64,000 bases of DNA from Fasciolopsis buskii (Eukaryota; Platyhelminthes; Trematoda; Plagiorchiida; Fasciolidae): assembly GCA_008360955.1 (NCBI GenBank), contig LUCM01006436.1, positions 311,167 through 375,166 on the forward strand. The letters run 5' to 3'. The first letter of the stretch is position 1, and every line of letters begins with the position of its first letter. A program made the translations under genes and the position numbers. Below are positions 26,002-36,560 of this stretch, piece after piece. Under the pieces are notes generated by a model. It was not told where the DNA came from. It searched no databases and worked only from the letters and a program-made list of their open reading frames with translations.

Positions 26002-26466
26002 TCAATGCAGTTCTGATGTTTTTCGTTCAGCTCTCAACGAAACTCTTGTTACTTCAAATTTCAGATTTCCATTTGGAATTAGTTCCGCCAAGCATCTGCG
26101 TACCAGCTGGCTGTCAGTCTTCGATGAACATTTGACATGCATCACTATATCAGCGGATTGTGAGGTATTTTTTTCTTCCCGATGGGAAAGTGAGGCAGTT
26201 TCGAACAACGGATGACGATCATTGATGCATTCTTCCAGCGAATTGCATTGCCCAGACTTGTCTTCCCCCGCCCTTTTGGAACTGAAGTTCAAATCTTTTC
26301 GTCGACGATTGTTCACTGCTAGTTGCATTTTCTCCTTTCTTTTTGGCTTACAATTAATGGAACTTGCCAACCAATTACGTCGAATCTGGTCTAACTCCGG
26401 TTCCGGAAAATACCTCGGAATCAAACTCGTCCAGTACACCCAAACATATCCCCATGTAATTGTCAT
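26002..26466 (-). CDS. Possible coding segment of 154 codons, function unknown
   Basis: The minus-strand frame opens with ATG immediately after an in-frame TGA and runs 154 codons to TGA. The N-terminal third is aromatic and hydrophobic (Trp-Gly-Tyr-Val-Trp-Val-Tyr-Trp, residues 5-12). A basic cluster (Lys-Pro-Lys-Arg-Lys-Glu-Lys) comes near residue 41, and the rest is hydrophilic, rich in Ser, Glu and Arg, without a recognised domain. The context following the start and the codon mix look protein-like. However, the plus strand is also open for 94 codons here, and a run of this length is only marginally unexpected in 64 kb. It could be a single-exon lineage-specific gene, an exon, or chance. 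Confidence 0.22.
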   Translation of the reverse strand: MTITWGYVWVYWTSLIPRYFPEPELDQIRRNWLASSINCKPKRKEKMQLAVNNRRRKDLNFSSKRAGEDKSGQCNSLEECINDRHPLFETASLSHREEKNTSQSADIVMHVKCSSKTDSQLVRRCLAELIPNGNLKFEVTRVSLRAERKTSELH

Positions 26467-27479
26467 TCATCAACCACCATTCCATGCTGGGGTTTTCATT
26501 TTATAAAAGAAGCGTTTATAGGAACTCTGCTACGTGATAACTGGCACGGGTTTTGATTAGAAAAGATAGGACTTAAAAAGAAGCATTTCCCCAAATTGGT
26601 TGTTGCATTTTCTTTCTCATTACCTACTAACAACATCTACCACGTGTTTGTTTCCAACCTATTATGTCAAAACATCTGACACAGAATCAATCGGGTTATT
26701 TGCAAAAATAATATAAAAACCGAAAGCAAATATGAATAATAGATACTATCCGACAGACAAATGAATCACTAGGTATGCCGCAAACTCGACCTCGAAACCA
26801 AGAACGCACGACAAATCATATTTTGTAAGGATTTGTCAATATGCACGACTGTCGCACCACTATGTCCAACCTTGTTGTGAATACGGCAATCAACGGGTCG
26901 CCTTCATTCCGATCAAGAAAAAAACGAACTGAGAAGCAATAGGACTTATTCACACTGTGGACAGTCATGCGACATGAATCTATCGGAAGGCATATTTATA
27001 CGTTTTTCTTGTATTTTAAATCTTTGGAAATTCGACACTTGAGAATTACTGAGTCTGTCTTCAGATTCCCTGTCCAGTGCGTTGACGTTCTCGATGACAG
27101 AAAACAAATGACCAAAATATACTAACTAATTTGATTTCCGTAAGTGGGGAAAACGGGAAGAACGGACCAAGTAGTGACAGATTTGAAAGTGTCGATCTTC
27201 GTGTGGCACAAATTTGTTAACATATTAAATCAGTAAGACTGTTCTGGCCCAACTCTGTTGGCTTCATGTGTCGTACAACTGGTATGAGCTCGTTTACTGA
27301 AAGTGACTGCAAATTAGAAAAAGAAAATCGCTATTAAATAACTCACTGGTGAGTGCGAATTTATCGATTCATTTGCACCACGCACTTTGTAATTGGTTCC
27401 GACCCAATAGGATAAGTAGTACGAGAAAACGTTTCAATAGACTCATAAAGTAATTTTGTGTGCTGTGGAGGCCGTGCTA
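26467..27479. other. Non-coding stretch upstream of the LINE relic
   Basis: No frames or repeats were recognised. The first 400 bases are strongly AT-rich. No earlier endonuclease motifs of the LINE could be read here, so the element seems truncated or unrecognisably decayed upstream of about 27,480. Confidence 0.5.
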
Positions 27480-27485
27480 AATGCT

Positions 27486-27600
27486 GTAGCAGGGATCCAT
27501 TCTAGATCCCATATTTTCACCCACATAGACACTGTAACATCACTAGGTACCAGTGATCATGTTGCCCCATCCACACACTGGAGGCTTGGCACGACAGTTT
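27486..27600 (+). pseudogene. LINE endonuclease C-terminal remnant
   Basis: The codons at 27,543-27,563 read Leu-Gly-Thr-Ser-Asp-His-Val, the SDH motif that closes the AP-endonuclease domain of non-LTR elements; Asp and His there are catalytic. Sequence just upstream resembles the Ile-Asp-Thr-Val-Thr-Ser lead-in in another frame. Everything N-terminal of this, including the metal-binding Glu and the Asp-His pairs, is missing. Stops follow within 20 codons. Confidence 0.65.
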
Positions 27601-27779
27601 GATTGAGAGCATGGTGTGGTCTAAACGACTGGCTTATTCCCTTCTAGGAGATGCCAGCGGCTGCTGCTAAAAGATCGTTGGTCGCAGACTTGTATAACGT
27701 AGACCAAACCTGAGGTGTTTTCAATGAGAAAATTACTAGACTAGTAGACTCCTTTGCACTTATATACAGGGTGTATTCA

Positions 27780-28126
27780 TGCGTGTGGTACTCCGTGGTT
27801 TGACGAAGAACTGAAGAAGCAACTGCTTCGCAGAAATCCCGCATGGTGACATCACTACTTGACGAACAATTGATATGGAAACTAAGGACCTTCGTGCCAC
27901 CCTCAAACATAAGAAAAGAAAAACAGAGACATCATGAGTTCACAACCGTCCCCAAAAGCCTCTATGAGTACTTGAGGAGGAGGACAAGAGCGCGTTCGAG
28001 AGTCCCTAATCTCGTTGAAAGTGAATCTTTGACTGATTTGGGTTCAGAAGAAACTGCATTTCTGGCAAGACACTACGCCAGAGATCCTGCCTGCACGGGC
28101 TTCCCACAACGACTGGTGTACCAATT
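27780..28126 (+). pseudogene. LINE linker region between endonuclease and RT
   Basis: A Trp-Phe-Asp-Glu-Glu-Leu motif at 27,796-27,813 is typical of the segment after the endonuclease. In another frame, 27,843-28,110 holds Lys-Ser-Leu-Tyr-Glu-Tyr-Leu-Arg and Glu-Glu-Thr-Ala-Phe-Leu-Ala-Arg, matching the linker that precedes RT in CR1 elements. A frameshift lies between about 27,815 and 27,940, and another at about 28,110-28,127. Confidence 0.6.
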
Positions 28127-28942
28127 ATGGTTGAACGTCCATTCGGTGAGGAGGAGGATGCAAATACCTTCCATTTACTAGCGCTACCTAAATCATCCGG
28201 TCTGGATGGATTTCATCCGAAAATGTTTAAAGAACTGTCCCGGTTAGTCGCACCAGTACTAACGAGATTGTCTAGTGATTCTATGGAGCAGAACAAATTA
28301 CCTAAGGAGTGGAAGAAAGTAACGGTTATGCTGCTGATTAGGGGTGGTAGTGAGTACCAGGTGGCCAATTACCGCCCCGTGAGCCTCACTTGCATAGCAG
28401 AAAAACCGTGGAAAAGTTCGTCTCCCTCCTCCTTACGCGGCCACCTGCCGATTCGTCAACTACGTGGCATTCAGCAACTTGGCTTCCGGAAGAGACGTTT
28501 CTTTCTGTTCAGTCTTCTGGCCCCTGATCTTTGATCCCAAGCGATGGCAGAGGGCTGCCTGATAGATGTAATCTACGTCGATTTCGGTTCGGCGTTTAAC
28601 AAAGTTCCGCAGCAAAGACTGATAGAGGAGCTGAAATTCTTTGGAGTTACAGCTAAACTGTGCCACATGGTTAAAGATTTTGTGCGAGAGCGGTCATTTG
28701 CTGTGAGGATTTGCGACTCGTATTTCACCTGGCAAGAGTTAGACAGTGTTCTGCCGCAAGACTTTGTCTTGGGACCACTGCTGTTCCTGATGTTCATAAA
28801 CGATTTGCCACAGGTCGTGAGTTCTCCGTGTTTCATCAGTGCACATGACCTGAAACTATGGCAGATAATCAGAGAATCGGACAACCGGCAACAATTGCAG
28901 GAGGACCGCGATGCCCCAGACCGCTGGTCGGAGAAATGGTAG
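28127..28942 (+). pseudogene. CR1-like reverse transcriptase fragment
   Basis: One frame runs from before 28,127 to 28,942, broken by TGA at 28,532-28,534. The first part (136 codons) has the KSSGLDGFHPKM block near residues 23-34 and NYRPVSLT near residues 85-92. The second part (from 28,544) has the motif A block Tyr-Val-Asp-Phe, with the first catalytic Asp at residue 13, and the LGPLLFLMFINDLP block near residues 76-89. The box expected to read Phe-Ala-Asp-Asp instead reads Ser-Ala-His-Asp at 28,838-28,849, so a catalytic Asp is gone. The conserved Pro-Gln-Gly before it has become Pro-Gln-Asp. The element would be dead even without the stops. A 203-codon antisense frame (28,573-29,184) is a shadow of it. 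Confidence 0.9.
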
Positions 28943-29460
28943 CTGGTACTGAAATACGAAACATGCGGGCATATGCAGTTGGGTTCCCAAAGGACACGCG
29001 ACACATACAGCCACACCTTTTGAAGTTCTCTGTTAAGGAAAACCAGTGTTGTATGCGACCCAGGGGTAACGGTCACTCTTTCGTTGATGACCTCTACCCA
29101 CACCCACGGGATTCGTGGCTCCGCATGGGGCATGTTGGGTGCCACCCAATGTTCCTTCAGCCAGTTATCGTACAACGAATTCAAGATGCTTTACACTACC
29201 AACGTACGCCCAATATTGATGTTGGGAGGAGTTGCTTATTCCCCATGATTTTACAAAGCTGGACAGGGTGCAGAGAGCTACTAGTCGCCGCGATATGAGG
29301 CTGTGTGGATTGAGCCATGAAGACAGGTTGCAGCTGACAGAATTGTATCCTGAGGTGTACCGCCGTGATCCAGGAGATATATGCATTCAGCGCACCATCC
29401 GAGATGGATCAGAAGCCAAAGTTTCAGCCAAATTCCCACTAAGCGACTGTAGCCAAACCA
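28943..29460 (+). pseudogene. LINE RT C-terminal region, frameshifted
   Basis: After the TAG at 28,940-28,942 the same frame continues with Leu-Val-Leu-Lys-Tyr-Glu-Thr-Cys and then, after a further TGA near 29,020, Asp-Pro-Gly-Val-Thr-Val-Thr and Tyr-Thr-Thr-Asn-Val-Arg-Pro-Ile. These are the blocks that follow the RT catalytic core in CR1 elements. Near 29,230 the frame shifts, and the terminal blocks Lys-Leu-Asp-Arg-Val-Gln-Arg-Ala and Tyr-Arg-Arg-Asp-Pro-Gly-Asp-Ile are read from 29,232 onward. Recognisable similarity fades by about 29,450. Confidence 0.8.
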
Positions 29461-29888
29461 TAGAGCGCGCATTTGCACTAAAAAGCTGTATTCTACTGGA
29501 CTACTACTGCTCTGTTTCTTTTCCAGGTTTTTTCAATCTTAGTCGAATAAGAGATACCACTTCAAGTTGACCACTCAGCCAAACCAGATCCAGACCAGGG
29601 AGTAAGGCAGTCATGAGCAAAGTTCACCGGATGATGATGTAGTTTAGTCCAAGCTCATCTTATATTCGGTGACTATTTCGCTGTCTGTTGAAACAGGATG
29701 CTGAATTTAACTAGCAAACAACTACAGATCTATTCATATATCCGGATAGAGTACGAAATATGCATTACTTCCAGAAGCAAGATTTATGATGTTACCATTT
29801 AGTGTAAATACAGGCGGATTCAAACCTGCCTAAAGGAGGAAGAAAGACTTCTTTTATTACCCCAGCCTATTGCCCGTGCACAAACAGG
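29461..29888. other. LINE 3' flank, no gene seen
   Basis: This probably includes the untranslated 3' part of the LINE up to about 29,640, where GATGATGATG occurs. The remainder shows nothing recognisable. Confidence 0.4.
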
Positions 29889-29946
29889 CATATATATACA
29901 TATACATATATATATATATGCATATATATATATATGTATACATATA
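29889..29946. repeat. AT-rich (TA)n/(CATA)n palindromic microsatellite
   Basis: A 58-base tract of TATA, CATATA and ATATGC units is close to self-complementary around the ATGCAT centre at about 29,919-29,924. It can extrude as a cruciform and is expected to vary in length. Confidence 0.85.
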
Positions 29947-30718
29947 CCGCTGATTGAGTGCGGGAATAAAAAGATCCAGCTTTTATTGGCTAAAACAGTG
30001 TGTAACTATCCCAGCTGTTTGTCTAAAGTGGGATTTCGATGTAACGTGGTTGACGTGGCGTAACTTACGGAATATTTGTGTAAATTATTAATAAGAAATA
30101 AAAAGGAGAAAGTCAAGTATATCATTGATTCTTTTTGCTATTATCATTCACGAAATGCCAAATGGGAAATTCAGTAAGATTTACACGATTGTATTCTGTT
30201 TCGCGGTAGGCGCACACATCTGTCGCGCTTGTCGGGATAAACTATGCGCCTTTGAATGCTTGATCCCTCGAGAAGCACTTTAGTTCACGGACTAGACGAT
30301 GGGACTTCCACCGATAAATCGTAGTCGACCTTTGAGAACAAGTGACAACAAAAACCAGTTATCTAAAATTTTCGAGGTGATATTGGAATATCTTATGCAC
30401 AGATTATATCTGTCTGGGGGTTGAAATTCCAAAAAAATGATCGCATTATGCTGCACTGTAAAATCAGACACACCCAAATGATAAATTACGTGGGATAAAA
30501 ACCGTAATTGAACTGGAATCGATAATATTTAGAAGCTTCCAGAAAATATTTTACCATTTTAATATCTAGTATCCTGATTGCCGCAATCCGCTACCTGTAA
30601 CAGAGCAAAGGAATAGTTTTGGCTGACTGAAACTGCTTCGTTTCAGGTGGATCGTATCCCACTAACACGTGAGCAAATCACAGTAAAAACACTCAAAATA
30701 AAAGTAAGAAGAGCCTAA
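29947..30718. other. Non-coding stretch, nothing recognised
   Basis: No frame above 61 codons, and no repeats recognised. Confidence 0.5.
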
Positions 30719-31654
30719 TTACAGAAACTCCGATTTCTTGAAATAATTGAATGTTATTGTGACAAACCGACTGCAATATGCACAAACATAATTTATTATC
30801 TTCAAAACGCGACTGGAGCGGGCCAAAAGAAGTCAGCGCCCATGCTGTTGCGTGTGAGCTATCAAAGAACCAACCAACGCACCACGAGGAACACAAGGAC
30901 TGCTTTAAAAGAAGTCTCTTCGCTTCGTATTGGGGCTGTTATAAGACGTCGAAATATGCTTATCGTAGATTTTACGGCTAACACTTGTCCTGCCATCAAG
31001 GCAAGGCAGAAAATAATTCTGAGTTCTCGTTATGCCGAAAAACCCAATGGGCCAGCAATAAAACAAAAAACTAGGTTTTTGACAGCTAGCCGTCTACCTA
31101 TCAATGTCTCATCAGCATATAACTTCGAATGCCCCTTCCAACTGTATAAACTACGTTACGCTTTTATTGAAAGAAAAATAATGCATTGTCGGTTCTATGT
31201 CTGCCTATACGTACTGTTGGCGCTGCGTCTGACTAGATCGGTTGCTAATTTGTGTCGTATCTATTTCACACTTGCTGGTGCCCGGATATGCCAAATCATC
31301 TGTTCCAGCTGCGAATCTTTTGAGCCTATCACAGCAAAACCGTATGGCCAAAGTTGCAGTTTGGCGAATCAGAAGGACATGGTTTTCTGTGCACAACTTT
31401 CGGATGAAGTGCCCAACTTCATTTCATTATCCTATGGCTTCTGGTTTAACAATCACAATGTCCACTTGTCATTTCTGGTTTACCTGAGCAGTCAACCAGC
31501 TGATGGCTTAAAGAAACAGCAAACCGGAACTGAAGATTCATTGCTTTTTTGGTTTCACAAAAAACGCATGATAAAAAATTGCGCCTTTTCCTTACGATTG
31601 CGTTTGGTAAGAAAATACAATAACCAAAAGGTTGACTGTAAGTTTGCGAAGTGA
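30719..31654 (+). CDS. Longest open frame in the window, product unknown
   Basis: After a TAA near 30,716 this plus-strand frame stays open for about 312 codons to the TGA at 31,652-31,654. The first ATG is at 30,842, giving 270 residues. In DNA of this composition a stop is expected about every 16 codons, so chance is an unlikely explanation. The part before residue 114 is very basic (many Arg, Lys, Thr) and looks less protein-like. From residue 114 a signal-peptide-like start appears, described in a separate entry. No domain is recognised. It may be a first exon with an open 5' leader, a lineage-specific gene, or an element-derived frame. Confidence 0.4.
   Translation, partial: LQKLRFLEIIECYCDKPTAICTNIIYYLQNATGAGQKKSAPMLLRVSYQRTNQRTTRNTRTALKEVSSLRIGAVIRRRNMLIVDFTANTCPAIKARQKIILSSRYAEKPNGPAIKQKTRFLTASRLPINVSSAYNFECPFQLYKLRYAFIERKIMHCRFYVCLYVLLALRLTRSVANLCRIYFTLAGARICQIICSSCESFEPITAKPYGQSCSLANQKDMVFCAQLSDEVPNFISLSYGFWFNNHNVHLSFLVYLSSQPADGLKKQQTGTEDSLLFWFHKKRMIKNCAFSLRLRLVRKYNNQKVDCKFAK
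31181..31606 (+). CDS. Candidate first coding exon of a secreted or membrane protein
   Basis: The ATG at 31,181 starts a textbook signal-peptide pattern: a short basic N-terminus (Met-His-Cys-Arg), a hydrophobic core Phe-Tyr-Val-Cys-Leu-Tyr-Val-Leu-Leu-Ala-Leu, then Thr-Arg-Ser-Val-Ala before a plausible cleavage site. The predicted mature part begins Asn-Leu-Cys and has about seven cysteines in its first 60 residues, suggesting an extracellular, disulfide-bonded region. A Ser-Tyr-Gly-Phe-Trp aromatic patch follows. At 31,607 the sequence GTAAGA fits the consensus splice donor and leaves exactly 142 codons (phase 0). No family is recognised. Downstream exons would lie beyond the tRNA-Gly-like insertion at 31,665. 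Upstream, the frame is open without an obvious acceptor. Confidence 0.35.
31607..31612 (+). other. Candidate splice donor (GTAAGA)
   Basis: The GTAAGA at the end of the candidate secreted-protein exon follows a TTG codon and closes it in phase 0. It is a good match to the metazoan donor consensus, but such hexamers also occur often by chance. Confidence 0.3.
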
Positions 31655-31664
31655 GCTTCTTGGG

Positions 31665-31736
31665 TCTCTGGTGGTTCAGTGGTAGAATGTTTCGCTACCG
31701 TACGGGCAGTCCGAGTTCCTTTCCCTGCAGGCGAAT
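31665..31736 (+). mobile_element. tRNA-Gly-derived sequence (SINE head or pseudogene)
   Basis: The first half, TGGTGGTTCAGTGGTAGAAT, is the D-arm/box A region of eukaryotic tRNA-Gly, essentially unchanged. The anticodon stem and the box B region (AGTTCCTTTCC where GGTTCGATTCC is expected) are decayed, so it is not a working tRNA. The following 350-400 bases, to about 32,110, show no coding potential and may be the body of a tRNA-Gly-headed SINE, but no second copy was found in the window to fix the borders. Confidence 0.65.
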
Positions 31737-34700
31737 ATCTCGGAATGGTCGGGTTGGATGTCCATTGCTCCGATTTCATTCATCGCAATGAACACCTCTC
31801 GAAACATCCCCACACGACCATGCATTTTGAACAGCCGTCACCAAGGGTGTCCTACGTTTTCATATAATCGTGCCGTCAGCGAGCTGCGAGAACCAAGACT
31901 CTTTTTTAGGTTGAGTGGTTTTTGGTATTCAGTCTAGCGTAGGTGGCTTAACCTGGACTCCCAACTATTGAGGGTTGAGGTGTGATGCACACTTGTGTAT
32001 GCTCGTCGACATTTTTAGCGGAGTTTCAAACATGCTGCCCAGCTCCATCAAAAGGACTGACGAAGCGAGCCATCATTCACCGGCTGTCAATGGGCTGCTA
32101 AACTCCTAAATGGTCTTAATGTCTTATAGGTTAGAATGTTTGATCAAAGGTTCGCCGTGTGATCCTCTTGGTTAACTCCGTTCTTCGGTTTGGGAAAACG
32201 GGCAGTACTATGGTCACTGACAAAGCATTCATCCTTATGGACAACCGATGATGTGCATGTAAAGAATAGAAGGACAATCAAATGAAATCTACGCATTTAC
32301 CTTTTCACATAATTTTATTGTTCTTTTTCATCACAAGATTCCCGATGGCACTTCGTCTGTTTACAAGAGAAAGCAAGTATATACACCGGTCTTGCTTTAA
32401 CCAGTGTAACAAAAGTCACGAAAAATTTTCATTTCAGTAGACAGAATCAGAGGAAAACAAATAACTGCATACGCATGTTTTTATTAGACAAGGAAAGAGC
32501 GAATAATTTCGATAATAAGATGAATGCTGGCGAGAAATTTGGCTAAACATTTAGCCGATATCCTTTTTTGGCATTCGTAGGTTTATCTCAACCATGAAAC
32601 GCTAGAAGCCTGCCAACTTTGCTCATATCAGTTTGACTCGTGTGTCCCGGGAAATTCAACATCGCTGAACAATAAAAATCGACCGCCCACGAATATTCTT
32701 TAAAAATTTTCTGGTGATTTTGATGTGGCTTCCAACAACTTCAGCACGAAATCACTCTTACCTCCTATTTCAAGAAGTGTTAGTATCCGCAAATTAGGTA
32801 CCTCATTTAGTTATTGCGTGAAAGATTTTGGGTTGGATCAAGACTCATGAAGGGGTTATGACTTTATATAAAGCTTGTACATTCGACTTACGTCGGAGTG
32901 AAAGAAAACCGCTCTACTCGGAGTAACTTGTTTACTAATTTTCGGTATAGTACTTTTAGAAGATACGGTAATCATCTTTAATGTCTGCATTTTTAGAATC
33001 AAGGGAATACGATTGTCAGCACAATGACAAAGTTTCCCATATCTGCAGTTCATTCTGTTTTAATCTGTTGGCATGAACTTTTTCATTTATTTCCGTAGCA
33101 ATAAGCATATTAGAAGAGAATGAAAAAGTAGGAAAATGATTCCAAAGAAATTCCTTCTATAAGCGTCCACTTTGTATGTCCTGTGCAGGTCACCACATGC
33201 CATATACCCAACATCAAAATTAAAGGGTTGCCAGTTTAAGCTGAGGAGTATTATTTGCTAATGCGCAGTACGACTACACCCCTTGCTTTATTGCGCGAGT
33301 AATCCATGCGCCGTATCGGCTGACACTTGGGGTGGTGAACTGTCAGTAATAATTGGCGTTAGGATTGTAGGAAAGAACTTCTTTCGTAGAATTTTACCAT
33401 GATTATAACTAACTTTGCCGTCACTTTCGGGTGTGACATGCCTTCTTTGGTTATTGTGATGCGAATGGTAGTCGTGTTGGGTTTAAAACGCCGTAAAAGC
33501 TAAACGACCGACGTTTTTCACTCAGTTCACTTGGATACCAAAAGCCTTCGTCATTTTTAGCCATCGTTTTACTGTCAGGATAACAATGAGAGTAACTAAC
33601 ACAAAGCACCTAAATGACCTTGAGGCAAAGTCAGCAATAATATAAACCAACATCCCTCCTGAATGAAACGTTTTTTGTTCCTGATCAAACATGAATATTC
33701 AACGCGAATTAACGAAACATAACCCAGTTAAAATGTAATATAGCTAGGCTGCAAATAAAGGTGTAATGGTGTTTAGAATCCTCGATAAAGCATGGCAAGG
33801 TGGCTTGTTGTCATTTATGAATACAACGTTGATGAAATCTGGGACATTTCCGCAAACGGATGTGGTGAAATTCTTAAGTAACCTGAGGGTTCCATTTTCA
33901 ATATTCACACACCCCCACCCACGTTTAACTAACCTTAGTTTAATCAACAAACAGACCTAACAAAATAAACTTGTGAATAAATTATTGGTGTTAGCTGAAT
34001 GATTTTCGTTTCCTGTATCTACAGAAATTCTGAAAATCTTGGCACAGAATATTTATATATATTATAGGTGAACGAGGATGCACCGAATCACACTATCAGC
34101 GTACAGGATAATACTGTATGTTATGTCATAAACTATATCAGATGAGTTTTTCGGCTATTATTGTAATTACCACATGCACTAAACAATTAATCCACACCCT
34201 AATGTAGTCAAGTTTCCAATTACGTTGTTCGTCCAGTTGACGGCGAGGTGAAATAAACTACGTACACAAGCCCCATTCCTGCAAGAATGAAGGTAGTGAT
34301 TCAGGATAAATTTGACTGCCGCTAGTGGACGACATTTTAAATGTGGCACGCTAAATGTGACGGTATCCAGAACATTCAATATGAAGTTCAAATTGAGGCT
34401 GTTCAGTTATGTTGTTTCTGAACATCAGCTCCCTTCACATTTTGTTCACTTAGATCTGAATCAAGGAACATTCGTGGTTTCTTGAATTACTTGCTGTAAC
34501 CTTTTGTCTTCTGACTTGTTCGACATTATATCGATACAACAGCTTATAGCATAAATCTGCAAATCACCACAAATGCCAGTAGTTGAGATTACCAGACAGA
34601 AATTATCGATCGACCTGTCTAGCGTCTATATTGATCCATTGCATAACTTGTTCCAAGCACAGCTTTATCATAATAGGAAGTAGTTTTATTCAATAAAATA

Positions 34701-36430
34701 AATGACTACTACAAACTAAAAAGGTTTGCTTTGAGAAGTTTCGTAGTTAGTGTGCATTTTTTCCGCGACGGAAGACCAGTAAGGCGATCGTGATGCCACA
34801 GAGTGGAAAGTAGCGACAATAATCCGATTGTGATCAAATTTGATGAATGGGATCGAATTAGAAAACCAAGTTGTTCTTCACCTTGTGATTAAATTAGATT
34901 AGGAAGCGTCCTAGCTCTGATGGGCAAAGTGTGTTTGTAAATGTTGTGTTACGAAATCAGCCCATGATAGTGCAATAATCGTTAAACGTGTTACAAGGAT
35001 GGTTGCACAAAGAAAAAGTAAACTGCCGTGGTACTTTTGTTCACTTCGGTTTCTCTATTTTATTCAAATCTTTTTCATAGTGAACAAAACAAATTTTCAG
35101 AAAGATTTACTACTTGAAAATTGGAAGAAACAGCCATTAGGCGGATGTATTAGTGCACAACGGTTGCACCATATCCGACTGATGAAATTATCTGTCACTA
35201 TATCAAATGATGGATAAAAGTCAACACCCAACCGTGTCATGTGACAATTATCGAGGAAAAGACAGACAATAAACTAAATTGGCTGGCTGCATGTCAGATT
35301 AATTTCCTTTAGTGGTCGGACGAAAACAACATGAACTATTGAATTTGTATATCTCAAATGCAATGCGTTCCACAGTAACTTAATGAACTGTCTAGTAGAC
35401 TTGTAGCCTGTTTTTTGTATACAAGAATCAGACGGTTTATTTGCATCAACCGGACGCACTAACTAACTGACATTACTCGTGAATGATCAACGATCCCATG
35501 TGCTTGAGGATAAGAAGGTGCCCGAATGAAGTTAATCAAATTCTCACACTTAAAGGATAACATTATTAGAAGTCCTAATTATTACACAACTAAATTCATC
35601 GTAGCATCTGATAGATTGTTTAGTATGCACTCATGGTGAGCTTTCCACAGATGTTATTACCCTGGGCGAGTACACAAGATATTCAGTTATACAGCAAGTT
35701 AGATTGGAATTCCTCACATGGGAATCCATGGTAAGATCTCGTTAGAAACAAGTGTCGAAAACACTCAGAACATTTCCATGTGAACAAGTATAATCACTGA
35801 AATCCAGAAAAAATATTCAATAGTATCTAAGCACACTGATCTAGTTATTGCCCGTCGGAATCCAATGAGCAAATCTAATCTAATCAGAAAGTTAAATCTA
35901 ATCCAATGTCGCATTAAGGAGCTCATTTCAAATCACGTGTACTGTATCGTTGTTCATGAATACGAAGCAAACTTGTTTTCACGTGGCCACTACGTACATT
36001 GCGGGCTAATACGGTAACCTTTCTGATTGGACTTTGCAAGTCGTCTGGAACCCGTGATCAGTCCACAGTGACAATGTGCGCTTTCATCATCTTCTGTTGC
36101 TAATGGAATGTGAAATCTACACATTATGAATTCTCAGATATGAAATGCAAGCTCAAACACAACCAGTCCCCAGTGCTAGTAAACAACGGTGTTTTCTGAC
36201 TGCGAACTTACACTTCATTCCACATCAGAGCCTAACATACAATTGAATACCGTGGAATGAGTGGAAGGATGGTTTTTCTTTAATATAAATAGTATGGCTC
36301 GTCTACCTGTAGAAAGAAAAGAATACTCCGCGTGCACCTGGTGGGTCTCGCAGTTACATTCACCCATTAGGTATCGGTGTTCGATGATTCAGAGTCCAGC
36401 CCAACTCATAATAGCACATTTCGTCAGTGA
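31737..36430. other. Non-coding stretch, nothing firm
   Basis: Sequence 31,737-32,115 may be SINE body. Beyond that only frames up to about 72 codons occur (34,999-35,217 plus), none recognisable. A CCCCCACCC tract lies near 33,912. Confidence 0.4.
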
Positions 36431-36560
36431 CATGACACCACGATCACACCTTCCTTTTACATCACTGGTAGTGCGAATACGTTGCCGCCGAACTATGACG
36501 CAAACCGGAGAGGAGCGATTGTGAGTGGAACAACCTAGCCCCTAAGCTATTTTGATAGGT
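36431..36560 (-). mobile_element. SINE-like family 2, degraded minus copy
   Basis: The order of blocks matches the left arm at 23.6-23.75 kb: a GTAGTGCGAAT block, CGCCGAACTATGACGCAAACC where the other copy has cgcccgaactgggacgcgaaccc, then GCGATTGTGAGT and the box A complement near CCTAAGC. Identity is moderate and the distal body is not recognisable. Confidence 0.45.

Larger units (their letters stand above)
27480..29460 (+). mobile_element. CR1-like non-LTR retrotransposon relic, 5'-truncated
   Basis: In order on the plus strand are the end of an AP-type endonuclease, a linker, a reverse transcriptase, and the C-terminal region seen in CR1-type LINEs. The pieces lie in at least three frames and are cut by stops, so the element cannot make its proteins. 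Motif order and wording (KSSGLDGFHPK, NYRPVSLT, a YVDF block, LGPLLFLMFINDLP, the KLDRVQRAT and YRRDPGDI blocks) place it with the CR1/Jockey side of LINEs, and I favour CR1. The 3' end is not sharp. No 8-bp CR1-type terminal repeat was found, only a GATGATGATG run near 29,630. No target-site duplication was identified. Confidence 0.9.

Noticed and set aside
28573..29184. 203-codon minus-strand frame, second longest in the window
   Set aside because: It lies entirely antisense to the CR1-like RT coding region; the long antisense frame is a by-product of that sequence and has no recognisable domain.
31665..31736. Intact tRNA-Gly gene
   Set aside because: The anticodon and T-arm regions depart strongly from tRNA-Gly and box B is broken.
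32061..32080. CTGACGA in the sequence after the tRNA-Gly-like head
   Set aside because: No GAAA core follows at a suitable distance.
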